A DNA stretch of 61,865 bases from the NCBI GenBank assembly GCA_023522315.1, contig JAHCSU010000241.1:1-61865 (forward strand), in the 5' to 3' direction. The stretch's first letter is position 1. Each line of letters begins with the position of its first letter. Below the pieces are notes generated by a model that was not told the DNA's origin, searched no databases, and saw nothing but the letters and a program-made list of their open reading frames with translations. Position numbers and translations under genes: made by a program. Positions 48,304-57,399 of this stretch are shown here, piece by piece. The stretch comes from Nostoc sp. CCCryo 231-06 (GTDB taxonomy: Bacteria; Cyanobacteriota; Cyanobacteriia; Cyanobacteriales; Nostocaceae).

Positions 48304-48329
48304 AAAGCCCCCGACTTCAGTCGTGGAGG
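48304..48329 (+). mobile_element. IS605-type right-end-like hairpin (solo remnant)
   Basis: AAAGCCCCCGACTTCAGTCG followed by TGGAGG. The CGACTT-CAG-TCGTG-GAGG pattern resembles the right end and 3' RNA hairpin of IS200/IS605 elements that encode TnpB, as in ISDra2. No tnpA or tnpB frame is nearby, so it would be a solo end. The rest of the 48110-48540 spacer consists of GAATTCAGGAGTCAGGAG-type repeats and other dispersed fragments, with no gene. Confidence 0.35.
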
Positions 48330-48540
48330 AGAAGAAAAGTATTCCTTGCTTGAAACCCCTGACAACTCTTGGAGACGCTGCGCGAACAGATATGGGGTAT
48401 TCTGACTCCTGAATTCTGACTTCTGACTCCTTTTCATTCTTGATATCAATGGCATAAATGTATGTTTTTACTGGTAAATTGATAGGCAAAACACTGACTC
48501 AGTGTTTGCAGCGAATACTTAAGCTTAATTCCCGAAAACC

Positions 48541-50193
48541 ATGAACACAACTTGGCAAGGAATAACCCAGGTGATAGGAGTTGCTTTGTCCACGAGGGTG
48601 CAACAATTTTTGGCACAATCGCCCAGCCTGCAACCGCTACAACCAGCAGTGAATCAAGGAATTGCTGATGTACAAGGTATTGTTCAACAGTTGATTCTGT
48701 TTATACCCCGTCTGCTGGGGGCAGTGGCAATTTTATTTGTAGGTTGGCTAATTGCCTTGGGCGCTGCGGCGCTGACGCGAGGAATCCTCAATCGCACAAA
48801 TATAGATAACCGCATTGCCGCAGGGATAACGGGTCGTCAAGATGTTCCGCAAGTGGAGAAGTTAATCTCCAACTTAGTCTTTTGGAGCATTATTCTGTTG
48901 ACGGCGGTAGCTGTTTTACAGACATTGGATTTGGAGGTAGCGTCTCGACCCCTCAATAATTTTCTTAATCAACTTATTGGCTTTTTGCCAAAGTTGGTTG
49001 GTGCGGGAATCCTTTTGGTAACCGCCTGGTTTTTGGCGACCATTGTGAAGATTATCACTGTGCGCTCATTACAGGCATTTAACCTAGATGAACGTTTGAA
49101 TCCAGAACCAGAAAACAGCGCACCCAGGCTCAATCGGTTGTCTGTGAGTGAGACGATTGGCAATGCTCTGTATTGGTTTATATTTTTACTGTTTCTCGCC
49201 CCAGTTTTAGATACTCTCGAACTCAGGCAGGCTCTACAACCAGTACAAGCTCTCATTACAGAAATTCTGTTAATTCTACCGAACATTTTAGCGGCGGCGC
49301 TAATTGCCGTAGTTGGCTGGTTTATAGCTAATGTGGTACGGCGGATTGTAACAAACTTGCTGGCGACAACTGGTATTGACCATTTAGGTAGTCGGTTGGG
49401 ATTATCTTCGGCTGCGGGGGTGCAACCTCTATCGAGTATTCTCGGCACAATTGTCTATGTTTTGATTTTGATTCCTGTGGCGATCGCAGCCCTCAATGCC
49501 CTAGAAATTAATGCGATCTCTGTCCCTGCGATCGCAATGCTACAACAGATTCTCAACGCCCTCCCTGCAATCTTTACAGCCGTGGCAATTTTGATTGTTG
49601 CCTATTTCGTAGGGCGGTTTATCGCGGATTTGGTTACAAGTATCCTCACCAATTTAGGGTTCAATAACATTTTCACTATTTTGGGTCTGACAACACCCAG
49701 CAGACGAATCGTAGTTTCAACAGAATCAACAACCCCCCCGATTTCAACCCGCACACCATCGGAAATTGCAGGTATTGTTGCCTTAGTGGGTATCATGCTG
49801 TTTGCAACGGTGGCGGCGGTGAATATCTTGAATATTCCAGCCCTGACAGGATTAGTGTCTGGAATTGTGATCATATCTGGGCGGATTTTGGCAGGATTGG
49901 TGATATTTGCCATTGGTTTATTTCTGGCAAATCTGGCTTTTAATATCATTACCAGTTCCGGCGATCGCCAAGCCCAGATTTTGGGACAAGTAGCGCGGAT
50001 TGCTATCATTGTTTTAGTTTCTGCAATGGCACTGCAACAGATTGGAGTTGCCAGTGATATTGTGAATTTAGCTTTTGGACTTTTACTAGGTGCGATCGCA
50101 GTTGCTATTGCCCTAGCCTTTGGACTTGGGGGGCGCGATATTGCCCGCGAGCAAGTTCAAGAATGGCTAAACTCTTTCAAAGGTAGAAACTAA
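48541..50193 (+). CDS. multi-span mechanosensitive-channel-like membrane protein
   Basis: A 550-residue protein with about ten hydrophobic helices arranged as three to four copies of a TM-helix module (for example LILFIPRLLGAVAILFVGWL, LIGFLPKLVGAGILLVTAWF, ILLILPNILAAALIAVVGWF and ILNALPAIFTAVAILIVAYF). The repeated TM_helix unit is that found N-terminal to or in place of MscS pores in cyanobacteria. The C-terminal LAFGLGGRDIAREQVQEWLN matches MscS-like ends. Likely a small-conductance osmotic channel; gating and substrate are unknown. It sits between two IS605-end-like hairpins. Confidence 0.85.
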   Translation: MNTTWQGITQVIGVALSTRVQQFLAQSPSLQPLQPAVNQGIADVQGIVQQLILFIPRLLGAVAILFVGWLIALGAAALTRGILNRTNIDNRIAAGITGRQDVPQVEKLISNLVFWSIILLTAVAVLQTLDLEVASRPLNNFLNQLIGFLPKLVGAGILLVTAWFLATIVKIITVRSLQAFNLDERLNPEPENSAPRLNRLSVSETIGNALYWFIFLLFLAPVLDTLELRQALQPVQALITEILLILPNILAAALIAVVGWFIANVVRRIVTNLLATTGIDHLGSRLGLSSAAGVQPLSSILGTIVYVLILIPVAIAALNALEINAISVPAIAMLQQILNALPAIFTAVAILIVAYFVGRFIADLVTSILTNLGFNNIFTILGLTTPSRRIVVSTESTTPPISTRTPSEIAGIVALVGIMLFATVAAVNILNIPALTGLVSGIVIISGRILAGLVIFAIGLFLANLAFNIITSSGDRQAQILGQVARIAIIVLVSAMALQQIGVASDIVNLAFGLLLGAIAVAIALAFGLGGRDIAREQVQEWLNSFKGRN

Positions 50194-50200
50194 TTCTTCT

Positions 50201-50248
50201 GTGACATCTCCCACCACTAAATCGGAGTACCGATTTTGGTGGGGGCTT
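50201..50248. other. long hairpin after the MscS-like gene; IS605-end-like
   Basis: CCCACCA-CT-AAATCGG pairs with CCGATTTTGGTGGG around AGTA (50210-50243). There is no T-run after it, so it is a poor terminator. On the minus strand it reads AAGCCCCCACC...GGTGGGAGATGTCAC, the layout of many IS605-family right ends. No transposase is adjacent. Confidence 0.35.
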
Positions 50249-50455
50249 CCAAGATAATCCAGCTACTGCTGTGTGTAGGCTCTTGGCTTTAAAGAGGGAA
50301 TGCTAAGGAACAAGAATTAAATAAGATACGATTTATGTCCCTAGCTTACCTCATCCTCAATCCCTCTCTTTATAAAAGCTACGGTGTACGCACAAGTTAT
50401 CTAATTACCCAAAAGTCCTTCAAAACCTCACCCTGTACTATCGGACATCCGTCTG

Positions 50456-50775
50456 CTTGCTAAGGCTACGGTGTACACACAAGTCTTTTAAAGTTGCTGT
50501 GTAACATAGGGTAAATTAATTTTTGCAGGTCGATGCAACTAAGGTGCAGGTCGATGCAACTAAGGTGCAGGTCGATGCAACTAAGGTGCAGGTCAATGCA
50601 ACTAAGGTGCAGGTCAATGCAACTAAGGTGCAGATCGATGCAACTAAGGTGCAGATCGATGCAACTAAGGTGCAGATCGATGCAACTAAGGTGCAGGGCG
50701 ATGCAACTAAGGTGCAGGGCGATACAACTAAGGTGCAGATTAAGAGACTTGTGTATACACCGTAGTCTAAGCAAG
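50456..50775. mobile_element. MITE-like element with 21-bp tandem repeats
   Basis: Imperfect terminal inverted repeats of about 35 bp (left 50456-50490, right 50741-50775; both contain CTACGGTGTA.ACACAAGTCT) bracket ten tandem 21-bp units at 50524-50733 (TGCAGGTCGATGCAACTAAG plus one base). Variants occur in blocks: three units with GTCGATG, two GTCAATG, three ATCGATG, two GGCGAT. The unit length keeps several frames open, but no start with a Shine-Dalgarno is present. Partial ends of the same type are at 45742, 50379 and 50849. The remaining 50194-50931 spacer has no gene. Confidence 0.7.
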
Positions 50776-50931
50776 AAGAGGGACAGATTTTACATAGTAA
50801 AAGCAGAGTGAGGTATCTCAGGAGTTATGAGACTTAACCATAAATTGCACTTGTGTGTACACTGTAGCCTTATATAAGGAAAGGGAAGCTAGATAGAGGA
50901 TGAAGTTTTGTATTTTATTTAATCTACATTT

Positions 50932-51852
50932 TTAAGAACCAGGAAACTCTAACTCACCGCTTTTGCGTGCTAACTGCGCCGTCTGGGGTGGTAGATGTCG
51001 CTCCAACCAATCTTCTAAATCAGCCATTACTTCCTGGTAATTGAGGTCACGCTGAATCTCGTGATAGGCTCCCGGATACTCTATTCTCAGCTTATCTTTG
51101 CAGTTTACCCGTTGATAAAAGATGTCACTTCCCGCAGGTAAAGCAACTCGGTCTGCACCACCGTGGAGAATCAACAATGGTAATTGCCAATCAGCTGCGT
51201 GAGCATAAATCCAATCAACTGTTGCAAAAAATTCTGTAGCCAGACGGGCAGTAGCAAGGGTATGTCGCAGTGTATCTTGAGCGATAGCGGATAAAACCTC
51301 CTGATCTCGTGAACCAGCACTCAGGTCAATGCCTGTATTCAGGGTAAAACGCGGCCACACTCGTGAGAGCATTTTTCCTAAAAGCACCCGAATCGGTGAA
51401 ACCCCAACTTTCCCCAAACTTGGCGCTAGAGCGATCGCACCTTGCAAAACTGATGCTTGTTGAGGATAGCGCAGAATATAATCTAAGACAATCACCCCGC
51501 CTAAACTATGACCCAAAAGAAAAATTGGGCATCCAGGATTCTGAGTCTGAATTAACTGTAAAAAGGCTCCCAAATCTTCCCTAAACTCACTCCAAGCGTT
51601 AATATAGCCTTGCTGACCTGGTGAGCGTCCATGACCACGTAAATCTAAGGCGTAGACAGCATATTGTTTGGGTATCAAATGCTCAACTATATTATTGTAG
51701 CGATCGCTGTGCCCTCCGAGTCCATGCACAATAGCTAATATTGCCCTTACTTTACCCTCTGGATACCAGCTTTGGTAATACAGTTCAAGTCCTCCAACAC
51801 CCTGAAATATGCCTTCTCTACGAGACACGACGCGATCGCTATGGTCAATCAT
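50932..51852 (-). CDS. alpha/beta hydrolase, lysophospholipase/monoacylglycerol lipase-like
   Basis: A 306-residue hydrolase. Nucleophile elbow GHSLGG, oxyanion HG in IVHGLGGHSDRY, catalytic Asp in LILHGGADRVALPAGS and His in YPGAYHEIQRDLN form the triad. The N-terminal LDLRGHGRSPGQQGYINAW is diagnostic of the Serine aminopeptidase S33/hydrolase-4 group of lysophospholipases and monoglyceride lipases. Probably cytosolic or membrane-associated and used in lipid turnover. Confidence 0.88.
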   Translation of the reverse strand: MIDHSDRVVSRREGIFQGVGGLELYYQSWYPEGKVRAILAIVHGLGGHSDRYNNIVEHLIPKQYAVYALDLRGHGRSPGQQGYINAWSEFREDLGAFLQLIQTQNPGCPIFLLGHSLGGVIVLDYILRYPQQASVLQGAIALAPSLGKVGVSPIRVLLGKMLSRVWPRFTLNTGIDLSAGSRDQEVLSAIAQDTLRHTLATARLATEFFATVDWIYAHAADWQLPLLILHGGADRVALPAGSDIFYQRVNCKDKLRIEYPGAYHEIQRDLNYQEVMADLEDWLERHLPPQTAQLARKSGELEFPGS

Positions 51853-52039
51853 CTGGTTAGTTTTTTACATATTTTCCCAGCAAGCTACTAACATGTCAAC
51901 TAATAAATAATCCAAATTATCCTTTAATTGAAAAATTGTAAATATTTACTAACTGATACAAATAATCCAAAATCAGGCTACAAGATGTAAACCTGTAAAA
52001 CCAGATCAAATTTAAGGAATCTTAATTACGAATTAGGAA

Positions 52040-53659
52040 TTATTTCCCCTGCCATAGTTGCCGTAACGATTGAAAAATCCTTACTAATCTCTCTTCTAGC
52101 CAGAGCATAACATAATCAACCCATTCTAAAAGTTGCTCTAAGGGGTGCTTCTCGTAACCTATTGAAGTTGCTTTGGTTTCTATCCAGTCTGGCTGCGCCT
52201 CAACTTGACTACTTTGGTGAAATTGCTGGTGTAAAATTTCCCCTTTCCGACTCTCGCTTTTAGATTGGGAAATGCTAGTTCGGGTTTGTTTTGTAGAGGC
52301 AATTCCAGATGTTTTTTGACTTCTTCGCGCCAAACCAGATCCAACTTTAGGTTGTCTTATAGTTAAATTATTTTGTGGCAAATGTCCTGCTGATAAACTT
52401 GAGGCTAAAGCAGGATTTGTCCTCCCAGAAAGTGTAACTGGCTTTTGGGCAATGGTTTCGGTGTCGCCAAATAAATCATTCCATGTTAGCCAAGGATCAT
52501 TTGTTAAATCCTGGTTTTTCAATTGAGAGCTTTTGGACAAGGACTTTCTAAGGCGTGATGATAATAGTTTACCTGGCAATAGCTCATTACTAGTTGTTGA
52601 CTCAAGTGTTTTTCTATTCCCAACACCAAAAAAGTAATTAAGCGCTGCCTCAATCAAAGCCTGAAGATTCAGTGTATGAGTTTCTAAACCGTCAGTATTG
52701 GCTGTAATTTCTCCTCTAGCAGCTAATTGCTCTTTGCCATAAAGAAATATATTTAATTTAGTTTGGGCAACTTGGACAATTTCTTGGCTACGTTCTTGCA
52801 CAGGTACTAAAGCATTTGATTCCAATTTAGCAAAGGCTGTATCTAGAAATGCTAATAATTTATCTGTATTAAGTAAATCTTTTAGTATCCCCTCAGCTAA
52901 AAATTCAGTTTTAGCTGTATTTCCATCAGTGAGTTTTGCTAACAAACGGTCAATTTGTGGTAATAGCTCCGTTTCTTTTTTAGCTATAATCAACTGCCAG
53001 GACTTCCAATAATTAGCAACTTCGTTAATAATCCGGTCTTCTAATTTTGCCTGCTGCTGGGATGTCAAAATATCTAGAATTTCATTGTCGGCAGTAACAA
53101 GTACTAAACTACGATTAATCAAATTTGTGGCAATTCCCCGCACTACTGGAAGATGCTGAATGAGAGCATTTTCTAGCTGTAAAGGGTTGAGACTTCCGCT
53201 CTGATTCTCAGTAATATTTGATAATTGAGTAATATTAGGATTATTTGTAGAGTTATTATCAACAAATTTCAGTCGGAAAACTCCCAAGAAAGCCAAGGGT
53301 TTGAAAGATTCAACTGTTTTTCCAGGAGTAGAAGTGGCTTCATTAGATGACAGATAATTGACTGCCTCTAGTACATGTTGAATAGGGCTATCAACATTTG
53401 GAATTTCGGGCTGGAAATCGGTATCATTTGGTTGTAACTTTAGTCTAGTTTGTGGTTCTTTGGCCTGTAGCGTTTTCCCAGATGATTCAGATGACTGAAA
53501 CAGTAGATACACTGGGTAAAGTAGTGCCTCCACACCCCACTTAGTAGCAACTTGCAAATGCCGTAAGGTGTGTTCCCACTGTTGTGTCACCCGCCGAGAT
53601 TGCTGGTGGACAAAGTTAAATAGTCTGCTTTGATAACGCCCAGAGGAACCAGAAGACAT
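52040..53659 (-). CDS. conserved protein of unknown function
   Basis: A 539-residue protein. I do not recognise a family. The N-terminus is basic (RYQSRLFNFVHQQSRRVTQQ) and includes WGVEALLYPVYLLFQSSESS, a possible membrane-associated stretch. Middle and C-terminal parts are helical and Ser/Gln/Lys-rich, with a low-complexity region at about 390-480, and a final amphipathic segment (LEQLLEWVDYVMLWLEERLV). It is transcribed divergently from the alpha-mannosidase, 89 bp away, so the two may share a promoter region. Confidence 0.7.
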   Translation of the reverse strand: MSSGSSGRYQSRLFNFVHQQSRRVTQQWEHTLRHLQVATKWGVEALLYPVYLLFQSSESSGKTLQAKEPQTRLKLQPNDTDFQPEIPNVDSPIQHVLEAVNYLSSNEATSTPGKTVESFKPLAFLGVFRLKFVDNNSTNNPNITQLSNITENQSGSLNPLQLENALIQHLPVVRGIATNLINRSLVLVTADNEILDILTSQQQAKLEDRIINEVANYWKSWQLIIAKKETELLPQIDRLLAKLTDGNTAKTEFLAEGILKDLLNTDKLLAFLDTAFAKLESNALVPVQERSQEIVQVAQTKLNIFLYGKEQLAARGEITANTDGLETHTLNLQALIEAALNYFFGVGNRKTLESTTSNELLPGKLLSSRLRKSLSKSSQLKNQDLTNDPWLTWNDLFGDTETIAQKPVTLSGRTNPALASSLSAGHLPQNNLTIRQPKVGSGLARRSQKTSGIASTKQTRTSISQSKSESRKGEILHQQFHQSSQVEAQPDWIETKATSIGYEKHPLEQLLEWVDYVMLWLEERLVRIFQSLRQLWQGK

Positions 53660-53748
53660 AGTAGTAATTTTTTTAGTTCAAGTCTTGTATAAGTTGTGAG
53701 ACTCGCGCCAAACAATAAAAACGACCAACACCTCATCTTAGCGAATAT

Positions 53749-56700
53749 ATGACCCCGACTGTCTCTCAATCCCAGACCAAATTCATCTCACAAGCAATTG
53801 AGCAACTGCGCTCTTTTTGTCAAGTTAATCTTCAGTCTACTTGGCTATACCAGGAATCTGACCTGATTATTACTGATGTTGTAGCTGCTGATTTGTCTCA
53901 TTGGCAACCTGTTCAGTTGAATGCTAAAGAACATATCGCTTGGACAGGCGGGAAAAAAGTGTTATGGCTAGTGCAAAGATTGGTGGTTCCCCAAGATTTA
54001 CTGGGCTATTCCTTAGCTGGGTTATCTTTGCGGCTGGCGCTGGTTTGGTGGGCTGATTCTGCTGAGATTTATGTGAATGGGGAGTTAGTGCTGGAGGGTG
54101 ATTTATTTGATTGTTCGCCTAGAGTGCTTCTCAGTCGAGGGGTGACGCCAGGGGAAGAGTTTATTGTGGCTTTGCGGTTAGTGAGTCCGGGACATTGTGA
54201 TGGTGCTTTAGTGCGATCGCTCCTAGTTTATGAGTCTACTGTTGATAATAATCCCGATCCGGGTTTTGTGGCTGATGAGTTAGCTGTGGTGCAACTTTTT
54301 TTGGAAAAGTTTGCGCCGGAGAAGTTGGATGTTTTGGCGGCGATGGTGGGGGAGGTTACGAACCGCAGAGGCGCAGAGGACACAGAGAAGGAAGAGTTAG
54401 TAAGATCGTTTTTGTCTCTACGTCAAAATTTAATTCAATCCGACATCTTAGCCCCTCTTTTGAAGGGGGATCTAAAATCTAAAATTTTCTTATTGGGTCA
54501 TGCTCATTTAGATTTAGCATGGTTATGGCCTGTGAGTGAAACTTGGAATGCGGCGCAAAACACTTTTGAGTCGGTTCTGAAGTTACAAGCAGATTTTCCT
54601 GAGTTAATTTTCTGTCATTCGACTCCCGCACTTTATGCTTGGATTGAGGAACATCGCCCGGATTTGTTTCAGGCGATTCAAGCACAGGTAGCTGCTGGAC
54701 GTTGGGAAGTTGTCGGCGGAATGTGGGTGGAACCAGAACTCAACCTGATTGCTGGTGAATCAATAGTCCGTCAGCTATTGTATGGTCAGCGCTACATTCA
54801 GGAAAAATTTGGTAAGCTTTCAACTGTGGTGTGGGTTCCAGACTCTTTTGGTTTCTGTGCAACTTTACCGCAGTTTTTCGCTAATGCCGGAATTGAGTAT
54901 TTTGTCACCCAGAAGTTGCGGTGGAATGATACTACTAAATTTGATTATGGGGCTTTTTGGTGGCGATCGCCTGATGGTAGCCAAGTCTTTAGTTTGATGT
55001 CTGCACCTATCGGTGAAAGCATTGACCCAGTTAAAATGGCATCCTACGCTCTTGAATGGCAAACCCAAACTGGTTTACCAGAATCCCTCTGGCTTCCTGG
55101 TGTCGGCGACCACGGCGGCGGCCCCACTCGTGATATGTTAGAAACCGCCCAACGCTGGCAAAAGTCACCTTTCTTCCCAGACTTAGAATTTACAACGGCT
55201 GAAAAGTATTTACAGCAAATTGTAGAGACGCGATTCATCGCGTCTGTTAGTAATTATGATTCTCCTCCTACCTCCCCTCCCTTCCCCATCTGGAATGACG
55301 AACTATACTTAGAATTCCATCGCGGTTGCTACACTACCCACGCAGATCAAAAACGCTGGAATCGTCGTTGTGAAAATTTATTGTATGAAGCTGAACTATT
55401 TGCTACCTTAGCAACCGTAAGCTGTGGTGTCACATATCCTAAAGCAGAAATCGAAGCAGCTTGGAAGCAGGTGTTATTTCAACAGTTTCATGATATTTTG
55501 CCTGGTTCTTCAATTACCCAAGTTTACACAGATGCGTTGCCCCAGTGGCAGCAAGTAGAACAGATGGGAACGAAGATATTACAGGAATCACTTTTAGCGA
55601 TCGCATCTCACATTACCCTATTAGAGCCACCAAAACCCGATAGTTTGCCTATTTTCGTTTTCAATTCTCTCAATTGGCAACGTTCTGAGGTCGTCTCTGT
55701 AGCTTTACCCACGCCAGAGGAATGGCAGATTTACGATGCTTCTGGAAAGCAGCTTCCCTCCCAATTATCTGAACAATCAACACTACTATTTCTCGCCACC
55801 GAAATTCCACCCGTAGGCTACCGCATATTTTGGCTTTCCCCCTCATCTCCCTCACTCCCCAGTACAGACGCGATTAATCGCGTCTCTCCCCACTCCCCAC
55901 TCCTCCCAGACTGGATTTTAGAAAATGAGTTCTTGCAAGTTGTTATAGATCCTGATACTGGAGATTTATCAAGTGTTTTTGACAAAACTTATCAACGAGA
56001 GATTTTGAGTGGGGCGGGGAATCAACTACAAGCTTTTAAAGACAGTGGTCAATATTGGGATGCTTGGAATATAGACCCCAATTATGCTCAACATCCTTTA
56101 CCCTCAACAAATCTTCTATCTATTCAGTGGTTAGAACAAGGCCCAGTGCAAAGTCGTGTGCGCGTGGTGCGTCAGTTGGGTGAATCGGAATTTTGCCAAG
56201 ACTATATTCTGCAAGCTGGTTCACCTCTGCTGAAAATAGCTACTACCGTTAATTGGCAAGAAAATCATGTATTGGTAAAAGCTGCTTTTCCTCTGAATGT
56301 TGAAGCAGACTTTGCTACATACGAAATTCCCTGTGGCGCGATTCGCCGCCCCACTAAACCCTTCGGGTACGCAGTCGCCTGTGGAGGGAAACCCTCCCGC
56401 AGCGCTGACTCACCGCAAACACCCGCAGAACAAGCAAAATGGGAAGTTCCCGCTTTGCGTTGGGCTGATTTGACAGCAGAAACACAGGAGGGTATTCACG
56501 GAGTTAGTTTGCTGAATGATTGTAAGTACGGTTACGACAGCAAACCAAATCAACTCCGCTTGACACTGCTACGTAGTTCTAATTGGCCAGACTCAGAGGC
56601 TGACAAAGGTTTTCACGAGTTTACATATACCTTGTATCCTCATGCTGGTAGCTGGGAATCAGCCCATACAGTACGGCGTGGCTATGAATTGAATATACCG

Positions 56701-57060
56701 TTGCAAGTGATATTAAATCCTGTTAATGAAAATCCACCTGAGAAGCTTCCTCTGTGTGCTGGTAAAGAGGGGTTGGGAGTGAGGTTCCTAGACTTATCAT
56801 CTGAAAATTTAATCTTGATGGCGTTGAAGCCATCTGAGGATGACCCACAGCAGTTAATTCTGCGGTGTTATGAATGTCATGGAGAAACAGCCGAGTTATC
56901 TTTGCAAAGTGATTTAGGGTTAAATCTAGGAAAAACAGTAGATTTATTAGAGCGTTCCTCTACCACTGAATTCTCATCTGAGCAACAAATCTTGACGATA
57001 CAGCCTTGGAAAATCGCCAGTTTCAAGGTAATCCCAGCGATTAATCCCAGTCTTGCATAA
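53749..57060 (+). CDS. alpha-mannosidase (glycoside hydrolase family 38)
   Basis: A 1103-residue zinc-dependent retaining alpha-mannosidase. Metal ligands lie in LLGHAHLDLAWLWP (about residue 249) and GVGDHGGGPTRDM; the catalytic nucleophile Asp lies in WVPDSFGFCATLPQ. The middle and C-terminal GH38 domains follow. It probably trims mannosides, perhaps for polysaccharide recycling; no signal peptide is seen. Five dispersed repeats lie in frame near residues 205, 233, 493, 706 and 871, making it longer than usual relatives. They seem to be in surface loops, so activity may be kept. Confidence 0.93.
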   Translation: MTPTVSQSQTKFISQAIEQLRSFCQVNLQSTWLYQESDLIITDVVAADLSHWQPVQLNAKEHIAWTGGKKVLWLVQRLVVPQDLLGYSLAGLSLRLALVWWADSAEIYVNGELVLEGDLFDCSPRVLLSRGVTPGEEFIVALRLVSPGHCDGALVRSLLVYESTVDNNPDPGFVADELAVVQLFLEKFAPEKLDVLAAMVGEVTNRRGAEDTEKEELVRSFLSLRQNLIQSDILAPLLKGDLKSKIFLLGHAHLDLAWLWPVSETWNAAQNTFESVLKLQADFPELIFCHSTPALYAWIEEHRPDLFQAIQAQVAAGRWEVVGGMWVEPELNLIAGESIVRQLLYGQRYIQEKFGKLSTVVWVPDSFGFCATLPQFFANAGIEYFVTQKLRWNDTTKFDYGAFWWRSPDGSQVFSLMSAPIGESIDPVKMASYALEWQTQTGLPESLWLPGVGDHGGGPTRDMLETAQRWQKSPFFPDLEFTTAEKYLQQIVETRFIASVSNYDSPPTSPPFPIWNDELYLEFHRGCYTTHADQKRWNRRCENLLYEAELFATLATVSCGVTYPKAEIEAAWKQVLFQQFHDILPGSSITQVYTDALPQWQQVEQMGTKILQESLLAIASHITLLEPPKPDSLPIFVFNSLNWQRSEVVSVALPTPEEWQIYDASGKQLPSQLSEQSTLLFLATEIPPVGYRIFWLSPSSPSLPSTDAINRVSPHSPLLPDWILENEFLQVVIDPDTGDLSSVFDKTYQREILSGAGNQLQAFKDSGQYWDAWNIDPNYAQHPLPSTNLLSIQWLEQGPVQSRVRVVRQLGESEFCQDYILQAGSPLLKIATTVNWQENHVLVKAAFPLNVEADFATYEIPCGAIRRPTKPFGYAVACGGKPSRSADSPQTPAEQAKWEVPALRWADLTAETQEGIHGVSLLNDCKYGYDSKPNQLRLTLLRSSNWPDSEADKGFHEFTYTLYPHAGSWESAHTVRRGYELNIPLQVILNPVNENPPEKLPLCAGKEGLGVRFLDLSSENLILMALKPSEDDPQQLILRCYECHGETAELSLQSDLGLNLGKTVDLLERSSTTEFSSEQQILTIQPWKIASFKVIPAINPSLA
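54361..54396. repeat. in-frame repeat in the mannosidase gene (AACCGCAGAGG type)
   Basis: Encodes NRRGAEDTEKEE. Near copy of the intergenic repeat at 28600-28632; 36 bp, so the frame is kept. Confidence 0.75.
55226..55245. repeat. 20-bp palindromic repeat in the mannosidase gene
   Basis: AGACGCGATTCATCGCGTCT, within the codons for VETRFIASVS. Confidence 0.85.
55866..55885. repeat. 20-bp palindromic repeat in the mannosidase gene
   Basis: AGACGCGATTAATCGCGTCT, within the codons for STDAINRVSP. It is followed by CCCCACTCCCCACTCC, another common intergenic sequence. Confidence 0.85.
56361..56414. repeat. GC-rich in-frame repeat in the mannosidase gene
   Basis: 54 bp with a GGAGGG-AAA-CCCTCC hairpin. 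It encodes FGYAVACGGKPSRSADSP between PTKP and QTPAEQAKWEVP, where relatives appear to continue directly. Confidence 0.7.
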
Positions 57061-57069
57061 GTCAATATA

Positions 57070-57150
57070 GACCTAACCCCCAGCCCCTTCCCTACAAGGG
57101 AAGGGGAGTAAGATTCAAAGCCTCTCTCCTTTTAGGAGAGAGGTCAAACT
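57070..57150. repeat. two intergenic hairpins after the mannosidase gene
   Basis: CCCTTCCC-TACAA-GGGAAGGG and CCTCTCTCC-TTTTA-GGAGAGAGG, both common cyanobacterial intergenic repeat types. They lie between the convergent mannosidase and psbN genes and may act as terminators. Confidence 0.65.
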
Positions 57151-57182
57151 TTACTAGCGTTGACTCTTGACTGCTAACTCCT

Positions 57183-57314
57183 TTAATCTTCGTGATCGTC
57201 ATATGGATCGTTCAATTGCTTGCTAGGAGGGCCAAAGGAGGTATAAATCGACAATCCAGTGATGGCAACCACCACGGCAGCCACAGAAATGCTAAGAACT
57301 ATTGCGGGTTCCAT
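57183..57314 (-). CDS. psbN: photosystem II assembly protein PsbN
   Basis: A 43-residue protein read directly from the sequence: MEPAIVLSISVAAVVVAITG, then a single membrane helix continuing to LSIYTSFGPPSKQLNDPYDD and HED. It helps PSII assembly and repair. It is encoded opposite and upstream of psbH, an arrangement conserved in cyanobacteria and chloroplasts. Too short for most ORF lists, but the match is unambiguous. Confidence 0.96.
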   Translation of the reverse strand: MEPAIVLSISVAAVVVAITGLSIYTSFGPPSKQLNDPYDDHED

Positions 57315-57399
57315 AATTGAGGGATAGATGATGAGTGCTATTCTTATAGAATATTACAGAAGATTAAAAAAAGCTTTGGCAAGTAATATTAGGTGAAGT

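Noticed and set aside
48969-49448. 159-residue minus-strand ORF opposite the MscS-like gene
   Set aside because: Shadow of the coding strand; composition is that of reverse-complemented membrane helices.
50524-50733. CRISPR array
   Set aside because: The 21-bp units are directly contiguous with no spacers, and no cas genes are near.
50523-50765. An 80-residue ORF of QVDATKV heptads, and a 102-residue ORF on the other strand (50466-50774)
   Set aside because: Both arise from stop-free 21-bp repeats inside a MITE-like element; no Shine-Dalgarno, and several frames on both strands are open at once.
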